Source: Dipteris shenzhenensis (Eukaryota; Polypodiophyta; Polypodiopsida; Gleicheniales). From it: a DNA stretch of 64,000 nucleotides. Position 1 is the first letter of the stretch. The number at the start of each line of letters is the position of its first letter. A program made the translations under genes and the position numbers. Positions 41,445 to 53,886 of the stretch are shown here, one piece after another. Below the pieces are notes generated by a model. It worked only from the letters and a program-made list of their open reading frames with translations, searched no databases and was not told where the DNA came from. The DNA is taken from assembly GCA_047967505.1 (NCBI GenBank), contig CM106540.1. One strand, 5' to 3'.

Positions 41445-41984
41445 CTAGAATGTTCTAAAGACTAATGTGCCAATAGCTGAATGCAATGTGGCATATATCT
41501 TTGCATGTGGTAGATGTGAGTGCCCCGTACGAGGACTTACCGCTAAACAACTGCATGAGAACTCGTGTTGAGTATTTGTATCTGATGTGATAGTAGGAGT
41601 TGGATCCATGCCTAAAGATGCTGGCTGTGCATTGTAAGAATTAGTCTGTGCTGATGTCGCTAGGATTGCCTTGTGCCGAGGGCTTACTGTTAAATATGCC
41701 TCATGCTGAGGACTTACTATTGAATGTGCCTCGTGCTGAGGACTTACTATTGAATGTGCCTCGTGCTGAGGGATTACCGAGAAGTGTGCCTGATGCTGAG
41801 AGATTACTAAGAAATGTGCATGATCAAAAACTATGGTTTGATCCATGCTAACATTTGAGGCATTTGCATCTAATCTCTTAAGGCCAATGAGGCTGGAGTT
41901 TGCATCATAGATTGGTACATACCCTATGGCAACAAATGGTCGAAGTAGGTCCTCTTTCCACTCAGAGATCTCGTCCGGAGTCAT
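41445..41984 (-). other. Unknown ORF with 10-residue repeats
   Basis: A 179-codon open frame that starts TPDEISEWKEDLLRPFVAIG and passes through a minisatellite as five repeats of the type PQHEAHSIVS, each 10 residues from a 30-bp unit. No domain is recognised. Upstream and downstream frames are closed. It may be a fragment of a low-complexity protein or chance openness across a 30-bp repeat, which cannot shift frame. Confidence 0.3.
41671..41820. repeat. 30-bp minisatellite, five units
   Basis: Units of tgccTCRTGCTGAGGACTTA type at 41671, 41701, 41731, 41761 and 41791. The units at 41701 and 41731 differ by one base. A diverged sixth unit precedes. Confidence 0.88.
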
Positions 41985-43180
41985 GACTGGCGTATCATCA
42001 ACTACATGATGTGGATAACTCCATGCTGGAGGTAGTCTGGTGCTCTGTCCCAGAGGCTTACCTGTGTACTAGTGAGAGTATCTACCCATGAGAACACTGT
42101 GTAAGAGCTGCCACTAGGGGCTTATGCTGAACGGTCAGAACAAGTCATGTGAGAACAAGTGTGTGCCAAGGATCAAGCTTGTAAGAAAGTGATGACAACT
42201 GAGTGTTGGGTGTAGCCAAGAGGCTGCAAAAGGCTTATGTATGTGTGCAGGAACCAATGCAACAATCCTGAATCCGAGGAAGGTCACTCTGCCAAGTGTC
42301 ACACTGATGTGGTGAACTGCCAAATGCCAAAAGACTAAGCTGTTCAGATGTATAAGTGTATACTGATGATAGATCTGATAGGTTTAACGCTAGTGGGAAC
42401 TAATTGAGTAATGTGGCATGGCTTGCATGGCTTGGCGGAGTTGGATCTTTTCTAGAGCTGAGCTAGTCTTTAACTAGACTATGCGTTGAAGCGTCAAATG
42501 CAACAAAATAATTTTATCTTAATTCATTTTATGTGTTGGGTATGCTGCAATGGATCAAGAGGTGGTTCCCATGAAGAGGATTCAATGATGATGACCTATG
42601 CATAAGTCAAAAGGTAGATCGGAGGTGCTCAGCATGTAGAGCATGATCTGACGATCATTTTTACTTTTGGGATCACCTCGAAATTCCACCTCAAAAAATG
42701 ATGATTTGGCATGGAGGTGATGTGGCACTGTGGGTCACATGCTAATAAAGGACTGTGCCTATGTAGAGGCAAGTGTGCCTTGCTGGCACTATGCCACGTG
42801 CCATGATGACAAGGCAAGAAGTTGATATACTTTCAAAGCCCTTCTGATTAATCAATTTTCATATAAAGCTAACTCAAACTTCTGCTACAATAATACCACT
42901 GATCCATCTGCTGGACCCTTAAGTGCTATTAGTTAGGACCCCACGTTTAGTCTATGCCACCCACCAGGGTGCCAGGTCGTAGGACTTGAATACTTCACAC
43001 TATGGACATATATAATCATAGCATCTTTGAGGATATCCTGATTCTCCTTGCTTAGGGTGCTTTGTACCGATTCTTCTTTTATATTTTCCTCAGGTTCTAC
43101 TCCAAGAACCTATCCAATCCATTTGACTCCTCAACTTTACAACATGGCAGATCGTCATCCACAATGATGGTGACCTTGAC
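41985..43180. other. No supportable gene
   Basis: Short frames only; no terminal repeats or motif recognised. Gypsy-2 gag sequence begins at about 43180. Confidence 0.5.
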
Positions 43181-43189
43181 CTAGAAGTA

Positions 43190-45053
43190 GATGGGGACAA
43201 TTTCTTTCTCCATCATTGTAACAATTATGACCGACACAATATTAACAATCAAGGCAATCGACCCCTAGGCAAACTAGAACTTCCAAAATATAATGACCGG
43301 GGCGATCCGGCAAGATTCCTTGAGCATTTTGATGTTGTATGTCGAGCTAGAGGGGATCAATCAAATGAAACCAAGATAGCATGATTCCCCATAGCCTTGA
43401 TTAATGAACCCTTCAAATGGTACCTCGACCTCCAAGTGGAAGAACAAGAAACATGGGACCTGCTTGCTCCTACAAACCAAATTTAAGAGGCGGTTCCAAA
43501 TAGAAAGACTTCAAGATGATTTCGCTCTCCAACTAAGCAAGCTCGAACAAGGTCACAGAGAGGATGCAAGCATGTACCTAGACAAAATGAAGTGCCTAAT
43601 TGCAAAGTGTGGCCGATGTCTCAACGATAAGTACCTGGCAGTCTGGCTCAATGCAGGACTAAGGAAGATGATCTGTAAGGACATAAAAAAGATTAGTAAC
43701 TATGAAACATTCAGTGCTGCCCATGCCATCGCAATTGACCTAGAGGGTGGACTGATAGATTCTGACACCAGTAGTGATGATGGAAGAGCAAGTGTGTGAG
43801 ATAAGCACCCTAGAAAGGGTAAATCCAAGTCAACTGCAAAAACATCTAATAGAGATCACCTAGAGGCCATGACCACGAAGCTAAGAGAAGAAAGGATGCA
43901 TGCCGTGGAACAAAAGCTTCACATGTCTCAACCACCATCTCCGACTTATCTAAGGCGAGAAAATGTATGGTGTCCACATTGCATGGCCAATCATATAGCA
44001 AATGAATGTCCGTCCTAAGAGACAGGATCAATGCACAAGCCAATCCACCACCCAGGTTGTGGTGCCACATTTGTGTAGTTGGTGGGCATGATGTAAATAG
44101 TTACATCTTCAACATGTGCAACAACCCACCCCAACCTCACCAATACCAACCGTCACCGGCATCCATTCGAGTGTACATGCAATCGACACTTGCATAAGCA
44201 CCACTAGCTCTGAGGCTGAATGTTGTTCCAGTCTGGACCCAGCATCGTAACTACTCAAAAATCCAAATCCACAACAATATCCAAGAGCACCAAACCAAGC
44301 TCCTCTGATAGTTCCAAGACAACAACTTTAAGCTGGGGAGGTGGATTCACAATTTGATTATGAGGTTGAAAACCTAGTGTACAATGTGAAAGGAGAAGAA
44401 GCTTTGATACATGTCTATGCAAATCAAGTTCAACCAAATTGGAGAGGTTCATCGAATTGCAGAATGCCCTCATTGTTGTAGCCTCGCTACTTTCTAACCA
44501 CTCTACAGAGATTGTAGCAGTGGCCATGCTTATATGGATTGTCCCGTGAAAACTAAGGTCTCACAACAAAATGAGGCTAAGCCTGACATCCCAATCATCA
44601 TGATTGGGGCAGACCATCAAAGTCTAGGGCCCACAAGAATTTTATCACAACCTGTGTGAGAGGCAACCAAGCGGCCTACTATTCTAATTCAATCAAGAAG
44701 ACTCCTCCAAAAGCAATCAACAAGTGCCTATTCTCCTCCAAGCACATCAACATTAGGTCCAGATCCTAAAATAAAAGAAGATCCATACCCTAATGCAGAA
44801 GTGGAGAAGGCTCAATTTCAAGCACTTTTGACAATTGATGAAAAAAGAACAAGCTCAATTTGAGGCTGAGAAGCAATCACAAGATATAATCCTGACTTGG
44901 ACCCACCAAGTATCGACACTAGAATTGAGCCTCTATTCCAACAACAAGATCCACGACATAATGTTCTGCCACACCAACTCGAAGGTGCTGCACTCTCTAG
45001 CATTCTAAGTTCCCCTATGTCCATTCCCATTGGAATCTTGTTATAGAAATGTT
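43190..45053 (+). pseudogene. Gypsy-2 gag region
   Basis: A retrotransposon gag with stops and frame changes. It starts LGKLELPKYNDRGDPARFLE and FKWYLDL (43270-43430), then DDFALQLSKLEQGHREDASM, CLIAKCGRCLNDKY and FSAAHAIAIDLEGG (43515-43750). A knuckle-like CHICVVGGHDVN lies near 44057. The sequence becomes Pro/Gln-rich and is cut by the Copia-2 LTR at 45053. Its protease continues, inverted, at 46475-45956. No LTR is seen at the left end. Confidence 0.75.
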
Positions 45054-45351
45054 TGTTGAGATATCAAGCTCTACCCCCGATATATCTCCTGGGTGACTAT
45101 CATTTATGTCACCGCCTATGTTAGTTGTACTCGTGGTGTAGTTAGACTACCACGTATGTTTTTGGTTTGGGTTCACATATGAACCACGTATTCTAGGGTT
45201 TGACATATAGGGTATTTCCCTCTTCTATTGTATTGTTGTTGTGTGCAAAAGTGAAAAAAGGCTTCACCCTCCAACCTTGTGTCCTCTCTCTTTTGTGTGT
45301 TGTGAAGACAGCTGCACTTGAGTCTCCTATCTCTCTTCCTCATTTTTTACA
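45054..45351 (+). repeat. Copia-2 5' LTR
   Basis: 298 bp, TGTTGAGATATC...TTTTACA, preceded by atgtt (45049-45053) and followed at once by a primer-binding site. It differs at only three positions from the inverted LTR at 46476-46773. Confidence 0.95.
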
Positions 45352-45364
45352 TGGTATCAGAGCC
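45352..45364 (+). promoter_or_regulatory. Copia-2 primer-binding site (tRNA-iMet)
   Basis: tggtatcagagcc directly follows the LTR and is complementary to the initiator-Met tRNA 3' end. Confidence 0.93.
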
Positions 45365-45689
45365 TTGTTCGTGGTAAGGAGCTCAAGAAAGCAAGCCAAG
45401 TTTGTGGTGTCCTGGTAAGAGGACCAGTGTTGCTTTCCTATTTCGAGTTTGGGAGCAAATCTCTACAGGTAGCACAGCCAGAAGTGCAGGAGTGCACTGT
45501 TTCAGATTGAGAGGCCCTTCGCAGTGTGGCGAGAGAGCAGTATTTGAGGCCGTTTCGGGGCCTGTTTTGAAGGCAGAAGTTCTTCGCAGGCACTCAGAAA
45601 AAGGCCCTGTTTTTTGCTGTGTGACCACTGCGCGGCTAGTCGGTGGAAAGGTGCCACAGAAATTGCATCGTCAGTGTTGCGGATCTACC

Positions 45690-45955
45690 CCTGTGAGGCT
45701 GTTTGCAGAAGCACTTCCTTGTGGCATTACCAATTGGGCCATATGAGCCAGAATGAAATGAAAATCTTGTGTCATTTGGGCTATGGACCGCATTTGAGCT
45801 TTTTCAACTTTGAATTTTGTGAACACTATGTTTATGGCAAGCAGTCTAAATCAGCCCATAAAAGGTGGGCTAAGCAAGAGCTAGAGAAGCTAGACTTGGT
45901 TCATTCAGATGTATGTGGTCCCATGCATACATGATCATTAGAAGGGGCTGAATAC
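45690..45955 (+). pseudogene. Copia integrase zinc-finger fragment of another family
   Basis: It reads WHYQLGHMSQNEMKILCHLG, FCEHYVYGKQSKSAHKR and LDLVHSDVCGPMHT, then a stop and SLEGAEY. This is the HHCC and integrase start. It is not the Copia-2 sequence (IWHKRIGHVNIQRL, CEACQMGKQ) but a distinct copia lineage, sitting in the place of the Copia-2 leader. It ends where inverted Gypsy-2 sequence begins. Confidence 0.8.
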
Positions 45956-46475
45956 GGGATGGCTTGGTTGACGAGGTTTCATCCAATGGTCTAGGCACAA
46001 TGGGTTTTATTGCTCCCATCCCCACATTGACTCTTACTACTGTGCCATAATTTTGTATTGTCAAACTATCAGTTATTGAATCATGGATGACTGATGCTTC
46101 ATGCAACCAAGCACGTCCAAGCAAGATTTGATAAGATTTCTTGGGGAGATCCATGATTATGAAGAGAAGAGTAAAGCTAACTCTTGCTACTTTTGTGGAT
46201 ACTCCATCCACTATACCCAAGGGCTTTGCATGCCAATCATCTACAAGGTGTATATTGAAATGAGTCATTTGTAGTGGTCCTTGGATAGGACATTCACAAT
46301 TGCTCCACCATCCACAATGGCTTGGATCTCGTCATATGCTTTATGGATTAAAGGCATGGTGATGTTGCATATGTCATCTTTTTCACCCATCACACAAGGA
46401 TATCCTCTATTTCTTCCATAGGTAGGATTTGTTGATTCAATCCATCCTTTGAAACTCTCCGAGAGATTAGAACAT
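45956..46475 (-). pseudogene. Gypsy-2 protease region, inverted
   Basis: The minus strand reads SNLSESFKGWIESTNPTYGR, ITMPLIHKAYDEIQ and the retropepsin-like AIVDGGAIVNVLSKDHYK, then after a frame change FNIHLVDDWHAKPLGIVDGV and ILLGRAWLHEASVIHD. The frame is in phase with the end of 43190-45053 once the TSD atgtt is shared. So this is the downstream part of Gypsy-2 turned around, together with the Copia-2 3' LTR. Confidence 0.82.
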
Positions 46476-46773
46476 TGTAAAGAATGAGGGAGAGAGATAG
46501 GAGACTCAAGTGCAGCTTTCTTCACAACACACAAAAGAGAGAGGACACAAGGTTGGAGGGTGAAGCCTTTTTTCACTTTTGCACACAACAACAATACAAT
46601 AGAAGAGGGAAATACCCTATATGTCAAACCCTAGAATACGTGGTTCATATGTGAACCCAAACCAAAAACATACGTGGTAGTCTAACTACACCACGAGTAC
46701 AACTAACATAGGCGGTGACATAAATGATAGTCACCCAGGAGATATATCGGGGGTAGAGCTTGATATCTCAACA
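46476..46773 (-). repeat. Copia-2 3' LTR, inverted
   Basis: 298 bp, reverse complement of 45054-45351 with three mismatches. A polypurine tract (ctccccctcaag on +, 46774-46785) abuts its right edge. Its outer flank is aacat (46471-46475), the reverse complement of the TSD at 45049-45053. Confidence 0.95.
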
Positions 46774-46789
46774 CTCCCCCTCAAGCTCA

Positions 46790-49700
46790 AATCCATCTCA
46801 CGTACACCAAGCAAGCTCCTAAATCTGCGAAGCTTCTCGGTACCCAATGCCTTCGTAAAAATATCAGCCACTTACTCCTCAGTGCTGACATAGACAAGAT
46901 CAATCTCACCAGCTAGAACCTTCTCTCTCACAAAGTGATAATGCACCTCAATGTGCTTCGTTCTAGCATGATAAACTGGTTTATTAGCAAGCATGATGCT
47001 GCTAATGTTGTCACAATGAATGACAACTGCTGCATGAATTGACTGTCCCATATCTGCAAGTAGCTTCCGTAACCAAGCTACCTCACATGCAGCCATTGCT
47101 GCACCCCTGTACTCAGCCTCTGTGCTTGACAAGGCAACTGTTGGCTGCTTCTTGCTGCTCCAACTGATGGCAGCACTCCCAAGGGAAAACATAAAACCAC
47201 TAGTAGATCTCCTGTCTGAGACACTACCAGCCCAGTCAGCATCTGTGTATCCATGTACCTGTAATGCACACCCAGCTTCATAAAACAGTCCATAATGCAA
47301 TGTGGACTTCACATATCGCAGTATGCGCCTAGCCGCATCCAAATGTGGCTTCCTCGGTGCCTGCATAAACTGACTCACCAGCCCCACAGCATAGCTCAAA
47401 TCTGGTCTGGTTATAGTCATGTAAATCAAGCTACCTACTATGCGCCGGCGTACATAGTAATATCTTCAAGAAGCTCACCTGTCTCTGCATTGAGCTTCAC
47501 ATTCTGCTCCAATGGAACAGAGATAGGCTTACAACTTGTCATCCCATATTTGGACAGCATGTCCAAACCGTATTGCCTTTGCAACAGCCATATCCCACTC
47601 GAGGATCTAATAACCTCAGTGCCCAAGAAGTAACGCAGCTCTCCCAAATCCTTCATCTCAAATTTTTGCTTCAACAGCAACTTCACTTCATTAATGTCTG
47701 CATCACTATCACCTGTAATAATCAAGTCATCAACATAGATGACTATAAGCACAATCCCTCTGTTTGTCCTTTTCACATAAAGAGAAAAATCTGAATTGGA
47801 AATTTGAAATCCAATAGTGACAAGATATTGCCCTATCTTGTCTGACCATGCCCTCGGCGCCTGTTTTAAGCCATACAAGGCTTTGCGCAACCTGCATACA
47901 AAATCGGGGTGTGAATTATCCTCATAGCCTTCTGGCTGCATCATATAAACCTCTTCCTTCAAATCACCATGCAAGAAGGCATTTTTCACATCCATCTGAT
48001 GCAAAGACCATCCCTTTGCAGCAGCCATAGCAATTACTACTCTCACGGTTGCCATCCTTGCAACTGGGCTGAAAGTTTCCTCATAGTCAATTCCATATGT
48101 CTGCGCAAAACCTTTGGCAACCAATCTTGCCTTGTACCTGCTAACAGACCCATCAGCATTGTGCTTTACTTTGTAAACCCACTTGCAGCCAATAGCCTTC
48201 TTATCATGAGGCAAAGGCATCAAATCCCAAGTGTGGTTTGCATCCAAGGCAGCCATCTCTTCATCCATAGCTGCTTCCCAATTTTTATGCCCTGCTGCAT
48301 CCTCAAAACATGTGGGCTCTGGCTCCTCTAGAACCTTGACCATATAAGCATAGTGATGTGCTGTATACCCATCATATCTCAGCCTGTCAACTGGATACTT
48401 AATACGAGTGGACCTCCGTACAACTGGATCAGTTGCAGGAGTCTTTAAATCATGCCTGCTTTTCCTTGCACCAGGTGTAACAACAGAAGGAATCCCAAGT
48501 TCCTCATCAAGGCTCATTTCAGAGCCGCTTGACTCTCCATCAACATGAGAGCTACCAGCAGACACATCAAACACTGGAGCATGGTCTACTTTTTCTTTTC
48601 CCTTATGTGATACCTGCACAACACTATCAGGGCTGCCATGTGACGATTCACTAGATCTCAATCTCCCTGTCCATGCATTAGATCCACTAGTAGAGGACTC
48701 TCTAGGTCCACTCAAGGCTTGAGATTGCTGCTCTGCATTTATTGCAGCATTCCCATTTCCTGCATCTGCATCTCCTACCATAACAGTTGGTGCATACCAG
48801 CTGCTCATTTCATCAAAAACAACATCTCTGCTCACTTGCATTTTGCGGGTGGAAGGGTTATAACAGCGATACCCTTTCTGGTGCAGAGCATATCCAATAA
48901 AGATGCATTTTTTTGCCTTTGGATCTAGCTTTGTTCTCTTCTCATCAGGAACATGAACATAAGCTATGCAACCAAATACCTTCAAGTGAGAAATATATGG
49001 TTTTTGGCCTGTATACATTTCTTCAGGCGTCATGCCATGGACAGCTGCAGTGGGGGTTCTGTTCATAATATAAACAACAGTTGCTACTGCTTCAGCCCAA
49101 AAATAATCAGGCATGTTTTTCTCATTTAGGATCGCCCGTCCTACTTCTGCAATATGCCTGTTCTTCCTTTCTGCAACCCCATTCTGCTGAGGGGTAGACC
49201 TGCATGAGTACTTCCTTTGAATTCCCTGTTCTTTCATATATTCACAAAATTCTTCTGAAAAGTACTCTCCCCCTCCATCAGATCTTAGCACTTTAATATG
49301 CACACCTTTCTCTTTTTCAACCATGGCCTTAAAAGCCTTGAAATGGCTGAACACTTCACTTTTGTGCTTCATAAAATAAATCCACACCTTCCTAGTGTAG
49401 TCATCAATAAACGTCACATAATAATGGCATCCACCAATAGAAGCAGTTTTGGTTGTCCAAACATCTGAATGGATCACTTCCAAAGGTCTTCTGCTCACCT
49501 TAGCATTTTTGGGAAATGCATGTCTGGCCTGCTTACCCATTTGGCATGCTTCACATACCTTTTGCATTCCCTCAACTCTGAATTTAGGCAAACTTGCAAC
49601 AATGTTTTTCGTTTGCATAGATTTCAGCCTTTGTATATTCACGTGCCCAATGCGCTTGTGCCATATCTCAATATCTACAATGACACCTCTCCCATGCGCA

Positions 49701-51115
49701 AACATAGCAGCTTTCACCTCAGGCATATCAACATCCAAGGTGAACATTCTGCCATTTTTGTTGCCTTTCGCAACCAAGCGGCACTTATTTTTCAAGTCCT
49801 CAACAAAGCATCCATCAGGATTAAATCTAACCTGCAGACCTTGCTCAACCATCTGGCCAACTGAAACTAGGTTCTTAGTGATTTTTGGAACATGAAGTAC
49901 ATCTGCCAAGTACTTCGTTTTGCCATCCTGCATAGCCAATGGCACTTTACCAACCTGCGTAATTGGGTGCGCAGTATCATCACCTGTTTCAACATAACCT
50001 GGCTTATCCAAATTTCTAACATCATGAAACCACTCACCATGACTGGTCATGTGGTTAGAGGCACCTGAATCAACATACCAAACATCATCGCAAGTTGCAG
50101 CATCTCCTGACATGGAGTTAACCATATGCTGCATCACAAAAAGGTGCTCATTTCTGTCGTCACCATGCCCACTTGATGATGCATAGTTGCTTTGCTGCAA
50201 CTTCCCACTTTTGATGTCATTCTGCTTTTTATAGCATGTATTCTCCTTGTGTCCAGGCTTTCCACAATAATAGCATTCTGTGCTGCTATTTACTTGCTGG
50301 TTCCTTTGCCATGAACCACGGCCTCTTTGGCTCCCCCTGCCTCTAGAACTACCACGTCCTCCTCCATAGGACTGGTTTTCCTGTTGTTGCTGTTGGTTCT
50401 GATTTCCTGCACAGCCACCAAAACGGCCTCTTCCTCTACCCCTGCCTCTATCTGTATTCGAGTAGAAAGCAGTCTCTTGAGAAGTTGAGGTGGCTGAACC
50501 ACCATTCCTTTGCTCTTCACTCAGCAAGAGAGCAATAAGTTCCTGAAAATCAGGAAATGTTTCACGGACTCCAATGGATGTCCGAAACTGTGCATAATCT
50601 TTCCCAAGACCATTCAAGGTCACGGACACTAAGTCCTCATCATCAACAGGTGCTCCAATGGAGGCAAGAGAATCTGCAAGGCCTTTCACCTTCAAGGAAT
50701 ACTCATTTATATTCAGATTTTTCCTTTGCACATTGTGCAACTCCTGCTTTAGCTGCATCTTTCGTGCTTTGGTATTTGTGCTATACAGCTTCACCAATGT
50801 ATCCCATGCCTCCTTAGGCGTCTCTACATCCTGTATATGCACAATCATAGAATCTGAAATGCTAACAGACAGCCAATACAAGCATTTTCTGGCTTTTTCA
50901 TGCCATTCTTTAAAGGCCTTCAATTCAGCAGGAGTGGAAGCAGCACCCAAAACTGGTTCTGTAGTTTCACCACTGATGTAATCCCAAATTCCCTTTCCCA
51001 TAAGGAAGTTTGTCATCCTGAACTTCCATGCTTGGAAGTTGTTCTTGTCAAGCTTCTCACTGACAATGGTAGACAGATTCTCAGACATTTTACAAATCAC
51101 GAATTGCAACAGCAA
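46790..51115 (-). pseudogene. Copia-2 gag-pol polyprotein, almost intact
   Basis: From the ATG at 51115 a 1225-codon frame runs to 47438. Gag has FQAWKFRMTNFLMGKG and the knuckle CYYCGKPGHKENTC. Protease is YVDSGASNHMT. Integrase has HKRIGH ... CEACQMGKQ and the triad D (HSDVWTT), D (RSDGGGEYFS), E (NGVAERKNRH). RT has [34 protein letters not shown] and YVDDLIITGD. A 1-nt shift near 47445 moves to the 47429-46872 frame with the rest of RT and RNase H (YTDADWAGSVSDRRSTSG, STEAEYRG, CDNISSIML). A TAA at 46872-46874 replaces Gln in STEEQVADIF. With LTRs 99% identical this is a young element. Confidence 0.95.
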
Positions 51116-51170
51116 CCTGTAAACACAGCAAATGCCTCACCAGGGCAAATAGCAAACACTGAATGAGTTG
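51116..51170 (-). other. Remnant of Copia-2 leader at the inversion junction
   Basis: About 50 bp upstream of the gag ATG. Beyond about 51170 the sequence is gypsy RT (LLKECMSQRPIMQPPR), so the 5' LTR expected here is absent; it stands at 45054 instead. Confidence 0.6.
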
Positions 51171-53886
51171 ACACACTTGGATTCATATAGAAATCATCCT
51201 CTCACCTAGGAGGCTGCATAATTGGCCTTTGGCTCATGCATTCCTTAAGCAAACAAAATGCCTTATCTTGCTCTAGTCCCCATTGGAAAGATACATTTTT
51301 CTTTGTCAATAAATTTATAGGATACATCTTTTTAGAAAACATATCAACAAAGCACTAGTAATACTTTGTTTTACCCAAAATGCCCCTCACCTCTCTGAAA
51401 TTACTAGGTGGCAGAAGGGCCATGATTGCTTGTACCTTCTCAAGATCCATTTCTATACCTTCCTCTGAGATAACATGTCCTAACAAAGCCACATTCTTTA
51501 TGGACAAACGGCATTTTGTAGGATTAAGGCAACATTTTGCATCATCAATACTTTTCAATGCAATCCTCAACTTTTCCAAGTGATCCACACGGCTTGAATA
51601 AATGCAAAAATCATCCAAAAACACTCTTATGAACTTTCCCAAGTAGGGTGCAAATACCTGGCTCATGAAAAGTTAGAAAGTTGCTGGTGCATTAGTTAAA
51701 CCAAATGGCATCACCGTATATGCATACACCCCCCATGGTGTAACAAATGAAGTCTTCCTTCTCACAAATCTGAATTTGGAGGTATCCGGAGCACACATCA
51801 CATACAAAATATATTTCATGGCCTACAACTTGTGATCCAATATCTCATCCTGAAATGGTAGAGGAAAATAATCCCTCTTTGTGCATGCATTCAGAGGGCG
51901 AAATTCCACACAAACATGCCATTTCTTTTCTTTCTTGGGAGTAACCACCACTGGAGAAACCCACTCTGAATTCTCAACTAGAAAAATAAATCCAGCTTGG
52001 AGCAAGTTAGTTACCTCCTTCCTGAGCACTTCTGCTTGTACCACTCCCAACCATCTAAGATGTTGCACCACTGGCTTGCTTTGAGGCTTCAAGTCAATTT
52101 TGTGCTCCACTAAGGTAACTCGGCGCACCTGTGAGTAACTATTTGCAAACAGATTAGGAAACCCATCAAGCATTTCTAGGTATTCATCTCTTTCAGTACC
52201 TGTTATAGTCTCATCAAGAAGAATCTCATTTTGTTGGCAAAGACTAGCACAATCCACCACTTCCTCATACATGGTTGAAGATGATTCTCCTTCTAAAGCT
52301 CCATTTCCTTGATTGTCCCCCCAATCAACACCAAGGCAAAGACCAAACACCACTCCTTCCACCTCTCCTTCTAAGATGGACTCCTCCGAGGTGCCACTTG
52401 TCTCGTGATCAGATGACTTGGACTTTGAGCTCTCAGAAGATGAAGTTTCCTCCTTTACCACCTTCTTGTGGTGACTCGATGTTGTAGCGGACCTTCCTCT
52501 TCCCTCCTTCGAGAATAAGATCACCTGTCTCCCACTTCTGTACTGCCTTCACTTGATGGAGCCAAGTCTTCCCAAGATCAATGGGTAAGCCCTATCATCT
52601 GGTTTTGTAGGAATAACTTGAAATGTTGTAGGTACAGAAATTCCACACACATCCACTACCGAATTCTTCACAACTCCTAGAGTTTTCACTCTAGTTTTAT
52701 TAGCTAACTTAATGCGATAAGGAGAATTAAGAGAAGATAACTTCAAATCAGCATCTTTCATTGTCTTTTCACTCATGACGTTTATCAATGCACCCCCATC
52801 AATGTATGCATTAGAAATAGTATGGCCATCTATGATGACATCAACAACAGGTACATCATCTCCCACATCTATGTCAACCTTTTGTGCCATAGGTGTCCCA
52901 TTATCCTTTTTCTTCTTTTTCTTAGACTCCCTAGTGCTAGCCAATTCACTCCATTCCTTCCTAAGTTTTGGAGAGAGTGCCAAAAGCTACCCAAATGTGA
53001 TTTGTGCAGTCTTCTCTCTAAGGTCTGTCAATAAATCATAACTAAGAGTCCCTTGTCCAAGAGGAAAATCAGATTGTCCAATCTTTCTTCGGGATGATTT
53101 TTTCTTCTTATGTTTCCGTTCTTTCTCTTCCTCCTCTTCCTCGTCACTCCTAGTTTTATGACTTCTTGTCATCAATGGCATCAAATTTTCTTCCTCATCT
53201 TCCTCCTCTGAACATGTTCTTTCTAAGAGTACTACACTCTTGTCTTCTCTATTTTTCAATTTTGGACATTCAGGACGATAGTGTCCATTCTCTTGACATT
53301 CATAATAAGTAACATTGCTTTTATCCCTAGGCTTATTATCCTCAGTTCATGGAGCCCTAGGTGTTGGCATCCACTAAGTGCAACTTCAAATTAGCAAATT
53401 CTACCATCAATTGTGTAATATTATGATCCAGTGAGGGAGCAGATACCTGGGATGTTGAGGCTACCTCTACTCGATGTGCCGGAGTCATGAAACTTGTAGA
53501 TGGCTAAAATGCGGACTCAATTTGATGGGCCACATCCTTCTTCAAAGCAATGCGAAGAGCCTCTTTGAGATTACTGGGATTTTTGCTTAGAACCTTTCCA
53601 CACAAGGTAGAATCCAAACTATAAACAAATTTGCTCATCTTGAGATGTTCCATTACCAACGAACCTTTAGAATCTCCCGTAGAAGATGAAGAAGACTCAA
53701 CCACATGCAAAGTAGCTTGTTGGTACTTGATGAATAAATCCTCATACCTCATAGCGAAGGTCAAAACTGACTCTCCTTCCTTTTGGGAAATCTTCTCTAG
53801 CTGTAATAACAAGGAATTTGGTGACTCCAATGTCCCAAATCTCTCCTTCATTGCCTCGACCAAGCTTTCCCAATCATCCTTGGTAT
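51170..53886 (-). pseudogene. Gypsy-3a gag, protease and RT
   Basis: Reading leftward: gag TKDDWESLVEAMKERFGT, LLLQLEKISQKEGES, MEHLKMSKFVYSL (53886-53510); a knuckle-like YYECQENGHYRPEC near 53290 whose first Cys is Tyr; a Glu/Lys-rich linker; protease VIIDGHTISNAYIDGGALINV (about 52800); a linker; RT with FIFLVENSEWVSPVVVTPKK, VCVEFRPLNACTKRDYFPLP (52000-51850), FLDDFCIYSSR (about 51615) and NLLTKKNVSFQW, EQDKAFCLLKECM (about 51300-51220). Stops at 52525, near 51822 and 51670 break it. It is cut at 51170 by the Copia-2 inversion junction, so RNase H and integrase are missing. Confidence 0.87.
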
